Assembly: GCA_002706095.1 (NCBI GenBank) | Contig: PAJP01000001.1 | Location: 124,001-188,000, forward strand | Direction: 5' to 3' | Length of the DNA stretch: 64,000 bases | From: Methylophaga sp. | GTDB lineage: Bacteria > Pseudomonadota > Gammaproteobacteria > Nitrosococcales > Methylophagaceae | Part shown: one piece after another, positions 8,724 through 16,887 of the stretch | How the letters are laid out: every line of letters starts with the position of its first letter | Position numbering within the stretch: position 1 is the stretch's first letter | The notes under the pieces: generated by a model | Told to the model about the DNA's origin: nothing | What the model saw: only the letters and a program-made list of their open reading frames with translations | Database searches by the model: none | Made by a program: the position numbers and the translations under genes

Positions 8724-9623
8724 TTAGTTCAATGATGTTTGTGAACGTAGGTGATCTACCATCCAGTCAATCATGGATTTTGTTCTGGCTGAAGAATAGC
8801 GACCTTCTCTATGCACCACATGCACGGGCACGGGTGGATGCTCGTAATCACTCAAAATGATTTTTAATGCCCCACTCTCCAGGCTCTCTGCTACTTGATA
8901 AGACAGGAAACGTGATATCCCCATATCCGCTAATACAGCTTTTTCTGCCGAGAAGTTATCGCTGACAGCTAAAAATGGGTCTACCCTGACACTGCTTGCT
9001 TTGCCTTTATCAATAAACTTAAGCTCATTACTGGGGCTGAGTCCTCTGGCTAAAATGATTTTATGATTGGATAAATCTTCTGGTTTTTTCGGGTAGCCAT
9101 ATTCTTTCAGATATGCCGTTGACGCACAGAGAACACGACGAATAGCCCCGACTTTGATGGCTTTATAGGATGAATCCTGTAACTCACCAATTCGAATTGC
9201 GACATCGACACCCTCTTCCAGCATATTGACGACACGATCAACGAATAAAGCATCCACCTGCATGTCAGGATAGTTTTTTAAATAGCTGATAATGCCATCC
9301 ATCACATATAGCCGCCCGAATAATACTGAGGCGGTAATTCTGACCATTCCTCTCGGTGTTGCATTTCTACCTCTGACGGCATCATCTGCTTCTTCTGATA
9401 GAGCGACAATCTGCTTGGCATCTTTGTAATAGCGTTGGCCTGCATCGGTGATTTGCAGGTGGCGGGTTGTCCTGTGCAATAGCTTTACACCGAGACGTGT
9501 TTCCAGTTCTGAAACGGCACGACTAACGGCTGGAGGACTAAGTCTGAGTTTACGTGCTGCACTGGCAAAGCCTTCATTCTCAACCACGGCCACGAAGACA
9601 GTCATTAAATGTAGTCGGTCCAT
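8724..9623 (-). CDS. LysR-family transcriptional regulator
   Basis: The 299-residue protein has an N-terminal winged helix-turn-helix (residues 1-60: FVAVVENEGFASAARKL and SPPAVSRAVSELETRLGVKLL). The effector-binding domain begins near TPRGMVRI and includes DVAIRIGELQDS. It resembles the broad subgroup of LysR regulators that control small oxidoreductase operons. It is divergent from the four-gene operon starting at 9748, with 124 bases between them that contain a palindrome (9653-9670), so it probably controls that operon and itself. The inducer is not deducible. Confidence 0.9.
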   Translation of the reverse strand: MDRLHLMTVFVAVVENEGFASAARKLRLSPPAVSRAVSELETRLGVKLLHRTTRHLQITDAGQRYYKDAKQIVALSEEADDAVRGRNATPRGMVRITASVLFGRLYVMDGIISYLKNYPDMQVDALFVDRVVNMLEEGVDVAIRIGELQDSSYKAIKVGAIRRVLCASTAYLKEYGYPKKPEDLSNHKIILARGLSPSNELKFIDKGKASSVRVDPFLAVSDNFSAEKAVLADMGISRFLSYQVAESLESGALKIILSDYEHPPVPVHVVHREGRYSSARTKSMIDWMVDHLRSQTSLN

Positions 9624-9652
9624 TCATTATTCCACTTTATGCAATAGTTAAT

Positions 9653-9670
9653 TAATCATTTGGCTGATTA
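9653..9670. promoter_or_regulatory. Palindrome in the LysR divergent promoter region (candidate operator)
   Basis: TAATCA-TTTGGC-TGATTA is a perfect inverted repeat with six-base arms, located 30 bases upstream of the lysR start and 78 bases upstream of the divergent operon. Its position and symmetry suit a LysR recognition site; binding is not shown by sequence alone. Confidence 0.45.
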
Positions 9671-9747
9671 TTATATTTCTGATAATAGCGAATAATGTTC
9701 TCGCTGGAAACACAACAGCATTATTTACTGATAACAGGAGAACAAAC

Positions 9748-10293
9748 ATGAGCAGAATCAAAACCATCACTGATGATATAGCCAACAATGAACAAGCTGA
9801 ATTATTTGCTGCTATCCAATCATCACTGGGCATTGTGCCAAACTTCCTTCGGGTCTTTGCTAACTCACCGGATGCCTTAAAAGCGTTCCTGGGCTTTCAT
9901 CATATTGCTGGCAATGGCTCTTTGGACGCCGCCACACGTGAACGAATTGCGCTGACGCTGGCTCAGAAAAATGAATGTGGGTATTGCTTATCAGCTCACA
10001 CCGCTATTGGACGTAAGACGGGTTTAAATACCGATGAAATCAATGCCAACCGTCAGGGTGACAGTCAGGATGCCAAAGCCGCTGTTGCTGTGAAGTTTGC
10101 ACGGACATTAGCTGAGCACACAGGCGAAGTGACGAATGCGGAAGTGCAGGAAATGCGTGATGCTGGTTTCACTGATGCCGATATTGTTGAAGTCATTACC
10201 CACACGGGCATGAATTTATTAACCAATATTCTGAGTAAGGCCAGTCGGGTAGATATCGACTTCCCGAAAGTTGAACTGAATCAGGCGGCTTAA
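9748..10293 (+). CDS. AhpD/carboxymuconolactone decarboxylase family protein
   Basis: The 181-residue protein carries the AhpD-like redox motif ECGYCLSAH (CxxCxxxH) preceded by REREIALTLAQ-type helices (here RERIALTLAQKN). These are the proton-relay and thiol residues of the peroxidase-related carboxymuconolactone decarboxylase family. The N-terminus GIVPNFLRVFANSP is also typical of this subfamily. A strong AACAGGAG ribosome-binding site precedes the ATG. It is the first gene of an operon with an FMN-binding protein, a glutathione S-transferase and an NTF2-like protein, which suggests detoxification of peroxides or electrophiles. Substrate unknown. Confidence 0.88.
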   Translation: MSRIKTITDDIANNEQAELFAAIQSSLGIVPNFLRVFANSPDALKAFLGFHHIAGNGSLDAATRERIALTLAQKNECGYCLSAHTAIGRKTGLNTDEINANRQGDSQDAKAAVAVKFARTLAEHTGEVTNAEVQEMRDAGFTDADIVEVITHTGMNLLTNILSKASRVDIDFPKVELNQAA

Positions 10294-10299
10294 CGGATA

Positions 10300-10326
10300 T
10301 TGCCCGGTCTTTTGCCGATCGGGCAA
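10300..10326 (+). terminator. Weak intercistronic hairpin
   Basis: TTGCCCG pairs with CGGGCAA around a 13-base loop, between the AhpD-like gene and the next gene. There is no T run, so it is more likely an attenuator or mRNA-processing element than a terminator. Confidence 0.35.
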
Positions 10327-10344
10327 CTATTCTGAGGAGGTGTT

Positions 10345-10905
10345 ATGGCCAGAGCATTTGCAAAAATCGCGTTCACAGACAATGTAAAACAGTTACAGTC
10401 TGAAATGGGTAGCCGGGAAACGTATCAGGTATTCGAGCAAGGTGATACCGATGATGTGTGTATTGATAAGCGAACTGAGCAATTTATCAAACAACGGGAT
10501 AGTTTTTATATTGCCACAAGTAACGATGATGGCTGGCCGTATATTCAGCATCGAGGTGGACCCAAAGGTTTTCTCAAGGTACTGAGTGATAAACAGATTG
10601 GTTTTGCTGACTTTCGTGGTAACCGACAGTACCTCACTGTAGGCAATATTCAGGGTAATAATAAAGTCTGTCTGTTTTTGATGGATTATGCTCAAACTCG
10701 CCGCCTTAAAATCTGGGGTCATGCTGAGGTGATTCAGGAAGCCGAATACGCTGGCTTGATGGCACAACTTGAACTCGCTGATTTCAGAGCACCTGTTGAG
10801 CGAGGCATTGTCATCACCATTGACGCGATGGACTGGAACTGTCCGAAGTACATTACGCCTCGTTATACTCAGGATGAGTTTGTACAGTTTTTAGTTGATG
10901 ATTAG
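10345..10905 (+). CDS. Pyridoxamine 5'-phosphate oxidase-like FMN-binding protein
   Basis: The 186-residue protein has a split-barrel FMN-binding fold: DSFYIATSNDDGWPYIQHRGG near residue 52, then GFADFRGNRQYLTVGNI and KVCLFLMDYAQTRRLKIWG. The pattern fits the PNPOx-like family that binds FMN or F420 and reduces small substrates, not the true PdxH, which is larger and carries other motifs. A GAGGAGG ribosome-binding site sits ahead of the ATG. It is the second gene of the LysR-linked operon. No specific substrate can be assigned. Confidence 0.85.
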   Translation: MARAFAKIAFTDNVKQLQSEMGSRETYQVFEQGDTDDVCIDKRTEQFIKQRDSFYIATSNDDGWPYIQHRGGPKGFLKVLSDKQIGFADFRGNRQYLTVGNIQGNNKVCLFLMDYAQTRRLKIWGHAEVIQEAEYAGLMAQLELADFRAPVERGIVITIDAMDWNCPKYITPRYTQDEFVQFLVDD

Positions 10906-10960
10906 CGTGTAATTGATTGAAAAAGCTATTTTATTTGCCTTTTACAAGAGCGACAAAAAA

Positions 10961-11560
10961 ATGATCTTATACAATATTGCATTATCGGGTAACTGCCATA
11001 AAGTACGACTGATGTTAGCTTTTTTAGGCTTGAATTATCAGACCTATGATTTGGATTTAGGCACATCTGAACAATTAAGTGATGACTTCTTGAAGTTAAA
11101 TCCATTTGGTCAGGCACCGGTGATTGATGATCAAGGTCTTGTCATTCGTGATAGCCAGGCTATTTTGGTGTATTTAGCTAAAAAATATGGTGAAGACAGG
11201 TTTTGGTCGGATGATCCTGCTGAGTTAGCTAATATCACATCATGGTTATCGACAGCAGCCAATGAGCTACAAAATGGCCCGGCCAGATTACGTCTGCATC
11301 ATAAAATGGGCCGACCTATCGACCTTAAACACGCTACAGATACGACGACAAAACTGCTGAACATCATTGACCGTCACTTAGCTGATAAACAATGGCTAGT
11401 CATCGACAGACTGAGTCTTGCAGATATCGCTATGTACCCCTATCTGGCTTTAGCACATGAAGGCCAGGTCGATCTTAGTCCCTATCAGAACATCACTGCG
11501 TGGCTGACGCGGTTTGAAGCTTTACCAAACTATATATCCATGCCAGGCATTAATTTATAA
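10961..11560 (+). CDS. Glutathione S-transferase family protein
   Basis: From the ATG at 10961 ([16 protein letters not shown]) the product has 199 residues. The N-terminal thioredoxin-like domain contains [27 protein letters not shown] with the cis-proline, and [14 protein letters not shown] with the Asp-Ser pair that binds the glutathione gamma-glutamyl group. The C-terminal helical domain has [13 protein letters not shown]. An in-frame extension of 16 residues upstream lacks conservation and a better ribosome-binding site. It is the third gene of the LysR-linked operon. It probably conjugates or reduces electrophiles; substrate unknown. Confidence 0.9.
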   Translation: MILYNIALSGNCHKVRLMLAFLGLNYQTYDLDLGTSEQLSDDFLKLNPFGQAPVIDDQGLVIRDSQAILVYLAKKYGEDRFWSDDPAELANITSWLSTAANELQNGPARLRLHHKMGRPIDLKHATDTTTKLLNIIDRHLADKQWLVIDRLSLADIAMYPYLALAHEGQVDLSPYQNITAWLTRFEALPNYISMPGINL

Positions 11561-11582
11561 ATCTATTTTGGAGAACAACACT

Positions 11583-12056
11583 ATGACAACCGATATTAAG
11601 CCCCCTCTTCCGCCATTTGATGAAGCCTTGGCTACACAAAAAGTGCGTATGGCTGAAGATGCCTGGAACAGCCGTGACCCGGATCGTGTGGCACAGGTGT
11701 ATACCGAAGATACTATCTGGCGTAACCGTGCTGAATTTCCTCGTGGCCGCGAACAAGTCAAAGACTTTTTGCAAAAGAAATGGGCAAGAGAACTCGATTA
11801 CCGTCTAATAAAAGAGCTGTGGGCATTTGAACAAAATCGCATAGCTGTGCGGTTTGCATACGAATGGCATGATGATAGTGGCAACTGGTTTCGTTCGTAT
11901 GGTAATGAAAACTGGGAATTTAATGAGCAAGGTCTGATGCAGCGTCGCTTTGCTTGTATCAATGATTTGCCGATTAAAGAATCCGATCGTTTATTTCATT
12001 GGGCATTAGGTAGACGACCTGATGACCACCCAAGTTTGAGTGATTTAAACTTATAA
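11583..12056 (+). CDS. NTF2-like protein of the DUF1348 family
   Basis: The ATG at 11583 follows GGAG by eight bases and gives a 157-residue single-domain protein. Sequence features include [34 protein letters not shown] and [19 protein letters not shown], which together identify the DUF1348 branch of the SnoaL/NTF2-like fold. Function is not established. It ends the LysR-linked operon and is followed by a strong terminator. Confidence 0.88.
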   Translation: MTTDIKPPLPPFDEALATQKVRMAEDAWNSRDPDRVAQVYTEDTIWRNRAEFPRGREQVKDFLQKKWARELDYRLIKELWAFEQNRIAVRFAYEWHDDSGNWFRSYGNENWEFNEQGLMQRRFACINDLPIKESDRLFHWALGRRPDDHPSLSDLNL

Positions 12057-12062
12057 ACAAGC

Positions 12063-12092
12063 AGCTCCGGACTTTTAGTTCGGAGCTTTTTT
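12063..12092 (+). terminator. Intrinsic terminator of the LysR-linked operon
   Basis: AGCTCCGGA pairs with TTCGGAGCT (one wobble) around CTTTTAG and is followed by TTTTTT. It is located between convergent genes and may serve both directions. Confidence 0.85.
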
Positions 12093-12544
12093 CACTCTGG
12101 CAATAACAGTGATTCTGAATCTTTGATAAAAGTGGCCCATGTTTCGTTGGGTAACCACTCAGTTAATAAAGCACGTTTTGCTTCAAAAATTGGTTTCTCT
12201 TCAACAATACGAAGATAAAGATATAAAAAAGCTGATGCACGGTAGTTCATGGCACAGTGAACCCAGATTTTATGCGCTGAAAATGCTTTCATAATATTAA
12301 GAAACTGCTCTAAATGAGTCTGACTGGGGGCGTCAAATGGCACAGGTATGTGGATATACGTCATACCTAGACTGGTGACGATACTGCCTTCATTTTCAAT
12401 AGCTGACGTAGAATCAGGCATCGCCAGATTGATGATGACTTGAACCCCCTGCTCTGCAATTTGCTCAAACTCGTCGATAGTGGGTTGTCCAGAACTGGCA
12501 ATGTTAGGTGTCACATTCAACGCATTCTTAATGGTGGTTTCCAT
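12092..12544 (-). CDS. Protein tyrosine phosphatase-like protein (DUF442-type)
   Basis: From the ATG at 12544 the product has 150 residues. It begins with ASGQPTIDEFEQIAEQGVQ, typical of DUF442/BLH-type phosphatase-like domains. The catalytic loop is WVHCAMNYRASAF: the Cys and Arg are separated by four residues rather than the five of the classical HCx5R loop. The shortened loop may be a property of this subfamily rather than a mutation. It is monocistronic and convergent with the GST operon. Activity and substrate are unknown. Confidence 0.8.
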   Translation of the reverse strand: METTIKNALNVTPNIASSGQPTIDEFEQIAEQGVQVIINLAMPDSTSAIENEGSIVTSLGMTYIHIPVPFDAPSQTHLEQFLNIMKAFSAHKIWVHCAMNYRASAFLYLYLRIVEEKPIFEAKRALLTEWLPNETWATFIKDSESLLLPE

Positions 12545-12704
12545 TATCGAAATACTCCATTTCTTGTTATGGCGCTTTAAGATTATCATGACCTGTTAAC
12601 ATGAATCATATTGGATAAGCAACGGCATGGCGACTCTTTGTGAACTCTTTGTTGAATTGACACTCTGAATACCTTTAATAATAAAAATAGAATGAACAAT
12701 AACA

Positions 12705-13721
12705 ATGAAGTTAAAAACAGGATTCGCTTTTTCGTGCTTGCTGATAAGTCAGCTTGTCTCAGCACGTGACTATATAGATGGACATTTACATTACGTCGAT
12801 TTTTTTCAGGAAACAGATGGCATGCCGGCCTTACTGAAGGTGATGGATGAGAGTGATATAAGCCAGGCTGTCATTATGGGGATTCCCGTTGCCAAGACAT
12901 GGGATGAAAATGAACCCAAAAAACCACGCTATTATGCGGGGGATGATGCCCCGATTTATTGGTATAGCGGCACCGATCTTGAGCTACACGCTGCGATAAA
13001 AAATCTAAGTACTGAACAACAGAAACGCTTTATTCCTTTCTTATCTGGCTTTAACCCAGATGATAAAAATGCGGTGAACCATATCCGTCGTGCATTAGAG
13101 CTTAACCCAGGATTTTGGCAAGGCATTGGTGAAGTGTTTACACGTCATGACGATCTCACCGCTTTAATACATGGCAGCGCGCCTCGAGCCAATAGTGAAG
13201 CGATGATGAAAGTCTATAAACTTGCCGCTGAGTTTGATTTACCTGTTTTACTACATAGCAATATTACATCAAAACGTGAGCGTAACCCCTTGTATTTAGA
13301 AGAATTAGAAGAAGCTCTTGGCAAGAATCCTGATGTAAAGTTTATCTGGGCACATGCTGGTACCAGTAAAGAACTGCATCGTCATCAGGAGGAGCTGGAC
13401 TTTATCCGACCGCTTCTAGAAGAGCTACTAGAGAAGTACGATAATCTGACCATCGATTTATCGTGGACAATGATTGAACCGTATTTACTCAATGAAAAAG
13501 GCAAGCCTCGTCCGAAATGGCTGGCATTACTTAAGCAGTACCCAACGCGGTTTGTGATTGGTAGTGATGTGGTCGGCAGCTTTGATAATATCGGTAAAAT
13601 TATGCATGGGTTTGATCCAGTATTAGATGCACTACCAGAGGACGTAGCAAAAGCGATTGCTCATGATAACTTTCTCACTCTGTTACCTAACCCGGCTGGT
13701 ACTGACACAATGAAGGACTGA
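12705..13721 (+). CDS. Exported amidohydrolase (amidohydrolase-2 family)
   Basis: The 338-residue protein has a cleavable signal peptide (TGFAFSCLLISQLVSA). The mature start DYIDGHLHY carries the HxH metal ligands; further TIM-barrel motifs are GIGEVF, PVLLHSN, WAHAGTS and RFVIGSDVVGS (the conserved Asp). This pattern fits metal-dependent amidohydrolases related to the decarboxylase/lactonase group. A periplasmic location is expected from the signal. It is a single gene with its own terminator. The substrate cannot be read from the sequence. Confidence 0.85.
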   Translation: MKLKTGFAFSCLLISQLVSARDYIDGHLHYVDFFQETDGMPALLKVMDESDISQAVIMGIPVAKTWDENEPKKPRYYAGDDAPIYWYSGTDLELHAAIKNLSTEQQKRFIPFLSGFNPDDKNAVNHIRRALELNPGFWQGIGEVFTRHDDLTALIHGSAPRANSEAMMKVYKLAAEFDLPVLLHSNITSKRERNPLYLEELEEALGKNPDVKFIWAHAGTSKELHRHQEELDFIRPLLEELLEKYDNLTIDLSWTMIEPYLLNEKGKPRPKWLALLKQYPTRFVIGSDVVGSFDNIGKIMHGFDPVLDALPEDVAKAIAHDNFLTLLPNPAGTDTMKD

Positions 13722-13754
13722 TAGAACATTCCAGCTGACTCTTCTAAATAAAAA

Positions 13755-13776
13755 AGGAGCCACTAGTGTGGCTCCT
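13755..13776 (+). terminator. Hairpin terminator after the amidohydrolase gene
   Basis: A perfect 9-bp stem, AGGAGCCAC with GTGGCTCCT, has loop TAGT and is preceded by an A run and followed by CTTCGTTGTT. It can serve the minus-strand peptide gene as well. Confidence 0.75.
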
Positions 13777-13796
13777 CTTCGTTGTTAATCACTCAT

Positions 13797-13868
13797 TTAT
13801 AGCAAGATTGCTAATAAGATAATGATTGGGATAGGCACACCTATTAACCATAAAAGAATAGCTCGCAT
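13797..13868 (-). CDS. 23-residue hydrophobic membrane peptide
   Basis: A short reading frame starts at the ATG at 13868 with an excellent AAGGAGAAATACT ribosome-binding region. It encodes MRAILLWLIGVPIPIIILL followed by AILL and a stop. It is a single hydrophobic helix with a Pro-x-Pro kink; similar short one-helix peptides beginning MRAILLWL are widespread in proteobacteria (recalled, not searched). It lies 43 bases downstream of the membrane protein at 13912-14769 on the same strand and is likely co-transcribed, with the hairpin at 13755-13776 behind it. Function unknown. Confidence 0.7.
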   Translation of the reverse strand: MRAILLWLIGVPIPIIILLAILL

Positions 13869-13911
13869 AGTATTTCTCCTTAAAAAGAAAGCTCGATATT
13901 AACGATATGGT

Positions 13912-14769
13912 TTAATGAACGATCGCATCACGTTGACGACCACCTATTGTTGCCATCAGACTGCCCATAAATGCACCGATTAATAAGGCAATGAACAACC
14001 ATAATGACGCAAAGGTTGCTGCTGAAAGTGCCTCTTCCATAGCTTCACGTGCGGCTTGTTCTGCCTCGTCAGCCTTAGCTAACGCACGATCAATGACTTC
14101 GTTAACACGTTGTTCGGCTTGTTGCTGGTTCAGGTTAGTGTAGTTCGCCACTATACTAACCACATACTGTTTGTCATTTTCATTCAATTCACCATCCTGT
14201 AGTGATTGAACAACAATAGTGCTGAGCTCATTACGTATATCATCATCGGCACGTTCAACCATTTGTTGGCCTGTTTCCGTACGCAAAAGTGCATTGCTAA
14301 CATAGTCTGATGACTCAGAGATCGCGTTACTGATCACCGGGGTAGCTGAGGCTGCACCAGTTGTTATCGCAGCGCCTGTTTTAGCGGTTCCTGTAATAGC
14401 CGCACCGACACTTGAGACAACTAATGTAGCAACTATTAAGGTCGCAACCGCCCAACTGATCAGACCATGAGCGGTGTCACGAAAATAGCTTTCATCTACA
14501 TGAATATCTACCCAACGCGTTCGTAAGCGCCCAGCTACATAACCACCGAGGCCTGAGGCAAGTATTTGGGTAATGGTTAACCAGACAATGGTTGATACAC
14601 CGATGGTCTCCATACTTAAGCCTTCACTTTCCCACGGTGAAATAACAGAGAAGCCAAGACCAAAACCCAGGATCAATAAAAGTAAAGTCATCGCGGCTGC
14701 GATGGTGGCACCGGCAAAAATTGAAGCCCATGACACACTGCTGTCGTTATTCGTTCTGAGAATGTCCAT
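13912..14769 (-). CDS. Multi-pass inner membrane protein of unknown function
   Basis: From the ATG at 14769 (AAAGGA upstream) the product has 285 residues. Transmembrane segments are predicted near residues 15-42 (ASIFAGATIAAAMTLLLLIL), 55-80, 105-130 and at the C-terminus (ASLWLFIALLIGAFMGSLMA). Between the last two lies a long polar, helical, Glu/Ala/Gln-rich region with ADEAEQAAREAMEEAL. Similar proteins occur as unnamed envelope or stress-related membrane proteins. I do not recognise a named family with certainty. The downstream neighbour is the 23-residue peptide. Confidence 0.75.
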   Translation of the reverse strand: MDILRTNNDSSVSWASIFAGATIAAAMTLLLLILGFGLGFSVISPWESEGLSMETIGVSTIVWLTITQILASGLGGYVAGRLRTRWVDIHVDESYFRDTAHGLISWAVATLIVATLVVSSVGAAITGTAKTGAAITTGAASATPVISNAISESSDYVSNALLRTETGQQMVERADDDIRNELSTIVVQSLQDGELNENDKQYVVSIVANYTNLNQQQAEQRVNEVIDRALAKADEAEQAAREAMEEALSAATFASLWLFIALLIGAFMGSLMATIGGRQRDAIVH

Positions 14770-15231
14770 ATTGCGTCCTTTATATTTTTTAGAATCAGTA
14801 TTTATGAATAAATACTGCATTGTGATTGTTCACCAGCATCTTAACTATGACTGACTGACCTCTTGAAAAACGAATACTCAAAATTGAAATGCACAGCTTA
14901 ATGGTGAATAGTGTTAAGAAAAATCAGCTGTTAAGTGATGAAGAACAAGCTGATGCTAACAACTTAATTTTGTATTTGGCTTTACCTAGGTTAAGAGAGC
15001 GAAAGTCGTCTCAATATATTTAGACTGTGACAATTTTCTTGCTCCAATGCCGGATGCCATTAAGCACTTTTAGGCATCGCGTGTAATATGAAATAAGTCA
15101 TTGAAACAGCGCCAAGACAACAGGTTGAGTACCAAGATTGCTATATTTTAACTAAGGGTCGCTTTTTGTTCTGTTATTAAATAATTGAACTTAAATGAGA
15201 TTCACATAGTAGTGTCATTAAGGAGTGGGAC
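14770..15231. other. 462-base intergenic region between divergent genes
   Basis: This AT-rich stretch separates the membrane protein (minus) and the DUF748-like gene (plus). No open reading frame with a ribosome-binding site, RNA gene or clear operator was found. It should contain both promoters; AAGGAG at 15221-15226 is the ribosome-binding site of the plus-strand gene. Confidence 0.4.
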
Positions 15232-16323
15232 ATGCAATATCGTCAAATGGACAGTATTCACACAGGAATAGCGCAAGCCAATAACAAACAAGCGGGTAAG
15301 GCACAGCCTATTCTCATTATTGCTATCGCATTTGTAGCTTTACTTGTGGCTACCCAACTGGCACTACCAACCTTAGTCAAAAATTATCTCAATGAGAAGC
15401 TAGCCAATATGGGCGATTACAGTGCGCATATTGAGGATGTTGATATCGCACTCTGGCGTGGTGCCTATACCTTAAACAGCATTAAGATCGTCAAAACAGA
15501 CAGAGATATCCCCGTCACCTTCTTTGAGTCGCATAGCATCGATCTCTCAATTAGCTGGTCCGCACTACTCCGTGGTGCAGTGGTAGCTAATGTAGAGCTT
15601 ATCGATCCTGAAGTACATTTTGTGGATGCAAATGATGAGAAGGTGCAAACAGGTGCTGGCACCGATTGGCGAGAGATGCTGCAACAACTGCTACCAATTA
15701 GAATCGAACGTCTTGCTATAAAACAAGGGCAGCTGCACTTTCACAACTTTCAGTCTGAACCGCCCGTTCACCTTGTATTGAGCGATTTAAATGGACAGTT
15801 TAGCGGTTTGAGCAATCGGGATGATGCCAAAGATTCGGCATTATCTTTTAAAGGAACAGTGCTAGAAACGGCTAAGTTATCTATCGATGGAAAGCTGAAC
15901 CCGCTCGGAAGATTTCGTAATTTTGATATTAAATTAAAAGTAGAAAATGTCGATGCCGTCAAACTCAATGATCTGACTGAAGCTTATGCCAACTTTAATA
16001 TGGAGTCAGGTCAGGGTGAGTTGTTAATGTCCCTCAAAGCGGTGGATGGACAGCTAGAGGGATACGCCCGTCCCATTTTAGATAACGTGACCATCTTAGA
16101 TCTTAGTGAAGACAGTGATGAAGGACTCATTAATGTTGTGTGGGAATCAGTTATGGCCGCATTGGGACAAATTTTCCGTAATCAACCTAAGGACAGAATT
16201 GCTGCCGAGATTCAGATCAGTGGCAGCTTGGATCAGGAGAATATTAGTCCATGGCAAGCTTTCTTATCCATACTGCATAATGCTTTTGTGGAAGCCTACG
16301 ATAAACAATTTCGACAAGAATAG
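15232..16323 (+). CDS. AsmA/DUF748-like envelope protein
   Basis: The 363-residue protein has an N-terminal signal-anchor (PILIIAIAFVALLVATQLAL) and then a periplasmic beta-rich region. Features include LVKNYLNEKL, DVDIALWRGAYTLNSIKIVK and IDLSISWSALLRGAVVANVEL, characteristic of DUF748/AsmA-like proteins that form beta-groove structures at the envelope, a superfamily linked to lipid transport. AAGGAG precedes the ATG at good spacing. It is shorter than most DUF748 proteins, covering one repeat unit. It is monocistronic and convergent with the lipoprotein gene. Confidence 0.8.
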   Translation: MQYRQMDSIHTGIAQANNKQAGKAQPILIIAIAFVALLVATQLALPTLVKNYLNEKLANMGDYSAHIEDVDIALWRGAYTLNSIKIVKTDRDIPVTFFESHSIDLSISWSALLRGAVVANVELIDPEVHFVDANDEKVQTGAGTDWREMLQQLLPIRIERLAIKQGQLHFHNFQSEPPVHLVLSDLNGQFSGLSNRDDAKDSALSFKGTVLETAKLSIDGKLNPLGRFRNFDIKLKVENVDAVKLNDLTEAYANFNMESGQGELLMSLKAVDGQLEGYARPILDNVTILDLSEDSDEGLINVVWESVMAALGQIFRNQPKDRIAAEIQISGSLDQENISPWQAFLSILHNAFVEAYDKQFRQE

Positions 16324-16347
16324 TGTGTTTGTTTAGTGATAAACAGC

Positions 16348-16887
16348 TTAGTCTGCGTAACCACTGCCAATGGCTCGAAATGGCATTTTTAGTCCGAGTT
16401 CTTTAACTTGTAAGCCTACCCAGGCCGGAAAAGTGTTGCTATTCGGACCAGGTAATAAAGAATACTCATCTGCCCAGGGGTAATTGGCTACTGCGGTTTT
16501 AATTTCAGGAATTAATTCGGCGGCTTTATTCCCTTTTAGAGACAATATTTTCTCGGGTCTGGCACCATACCAATAGGTGTCTGGTGTCGTAGTTTGAAAC
16601 TCACGTAAAGCAGACAAACCACGCTCTACTCGCCAGCCCACCACTTCATAGACCGTATAATTCGCCGCATTTTCTGGTTTTATCGCTATCCAGGTATGCA
16701 CGGCGAACCAGCCTCGCCAGCTAAACGCATCAGCAGCATATACCTCGATGATGGCTTGTTTTTCTACCTTCGGATCAGCTGCAATACCAGCAGGTTCACG
16801 ACTAGCCGTTCGCCAGTCTTGAGAGGTGCAAGCATTCAAGGCAAATACCAACATAAATGTGGTCACCACATTAAGTAAACGTGTCAT
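16348..16887 (-). CDS. DUF3750-family lipoprotein
   Basis: The product has about 179 residues from the ATG at 16887; a GTG three bases earlier is also possible. It has a lipoprotein signal ending LVFALNACTSQD, the lipobox Cys at about residue 20. The remainder has AFSWRGWFAVHTWIAIKP, GWRVERGL, WYGARPE and FPAWVGLQV motifs typical of DUF3750. It overlaps the end of the sensor kinase gene by 17 bases and forms the third gene of the two-component operon. Function unknown. Confidence 0.8.
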   Translation of the reverse strand: MTRLLNVVTTFMLVFALNACTSQDWRTASREPAGIAADPKVEKQAIIEVYAADAFSWRGWFAVHTWIAIKPENAANYTVYEVVGWRVERGLSALREFQTTTPDTYWYGARPEKILSLKGNKAAELIPEIKTAVANYPWADEYSLLPGPNSNTFPAWVGLQVKELGLKMPFRAIGSGYAD

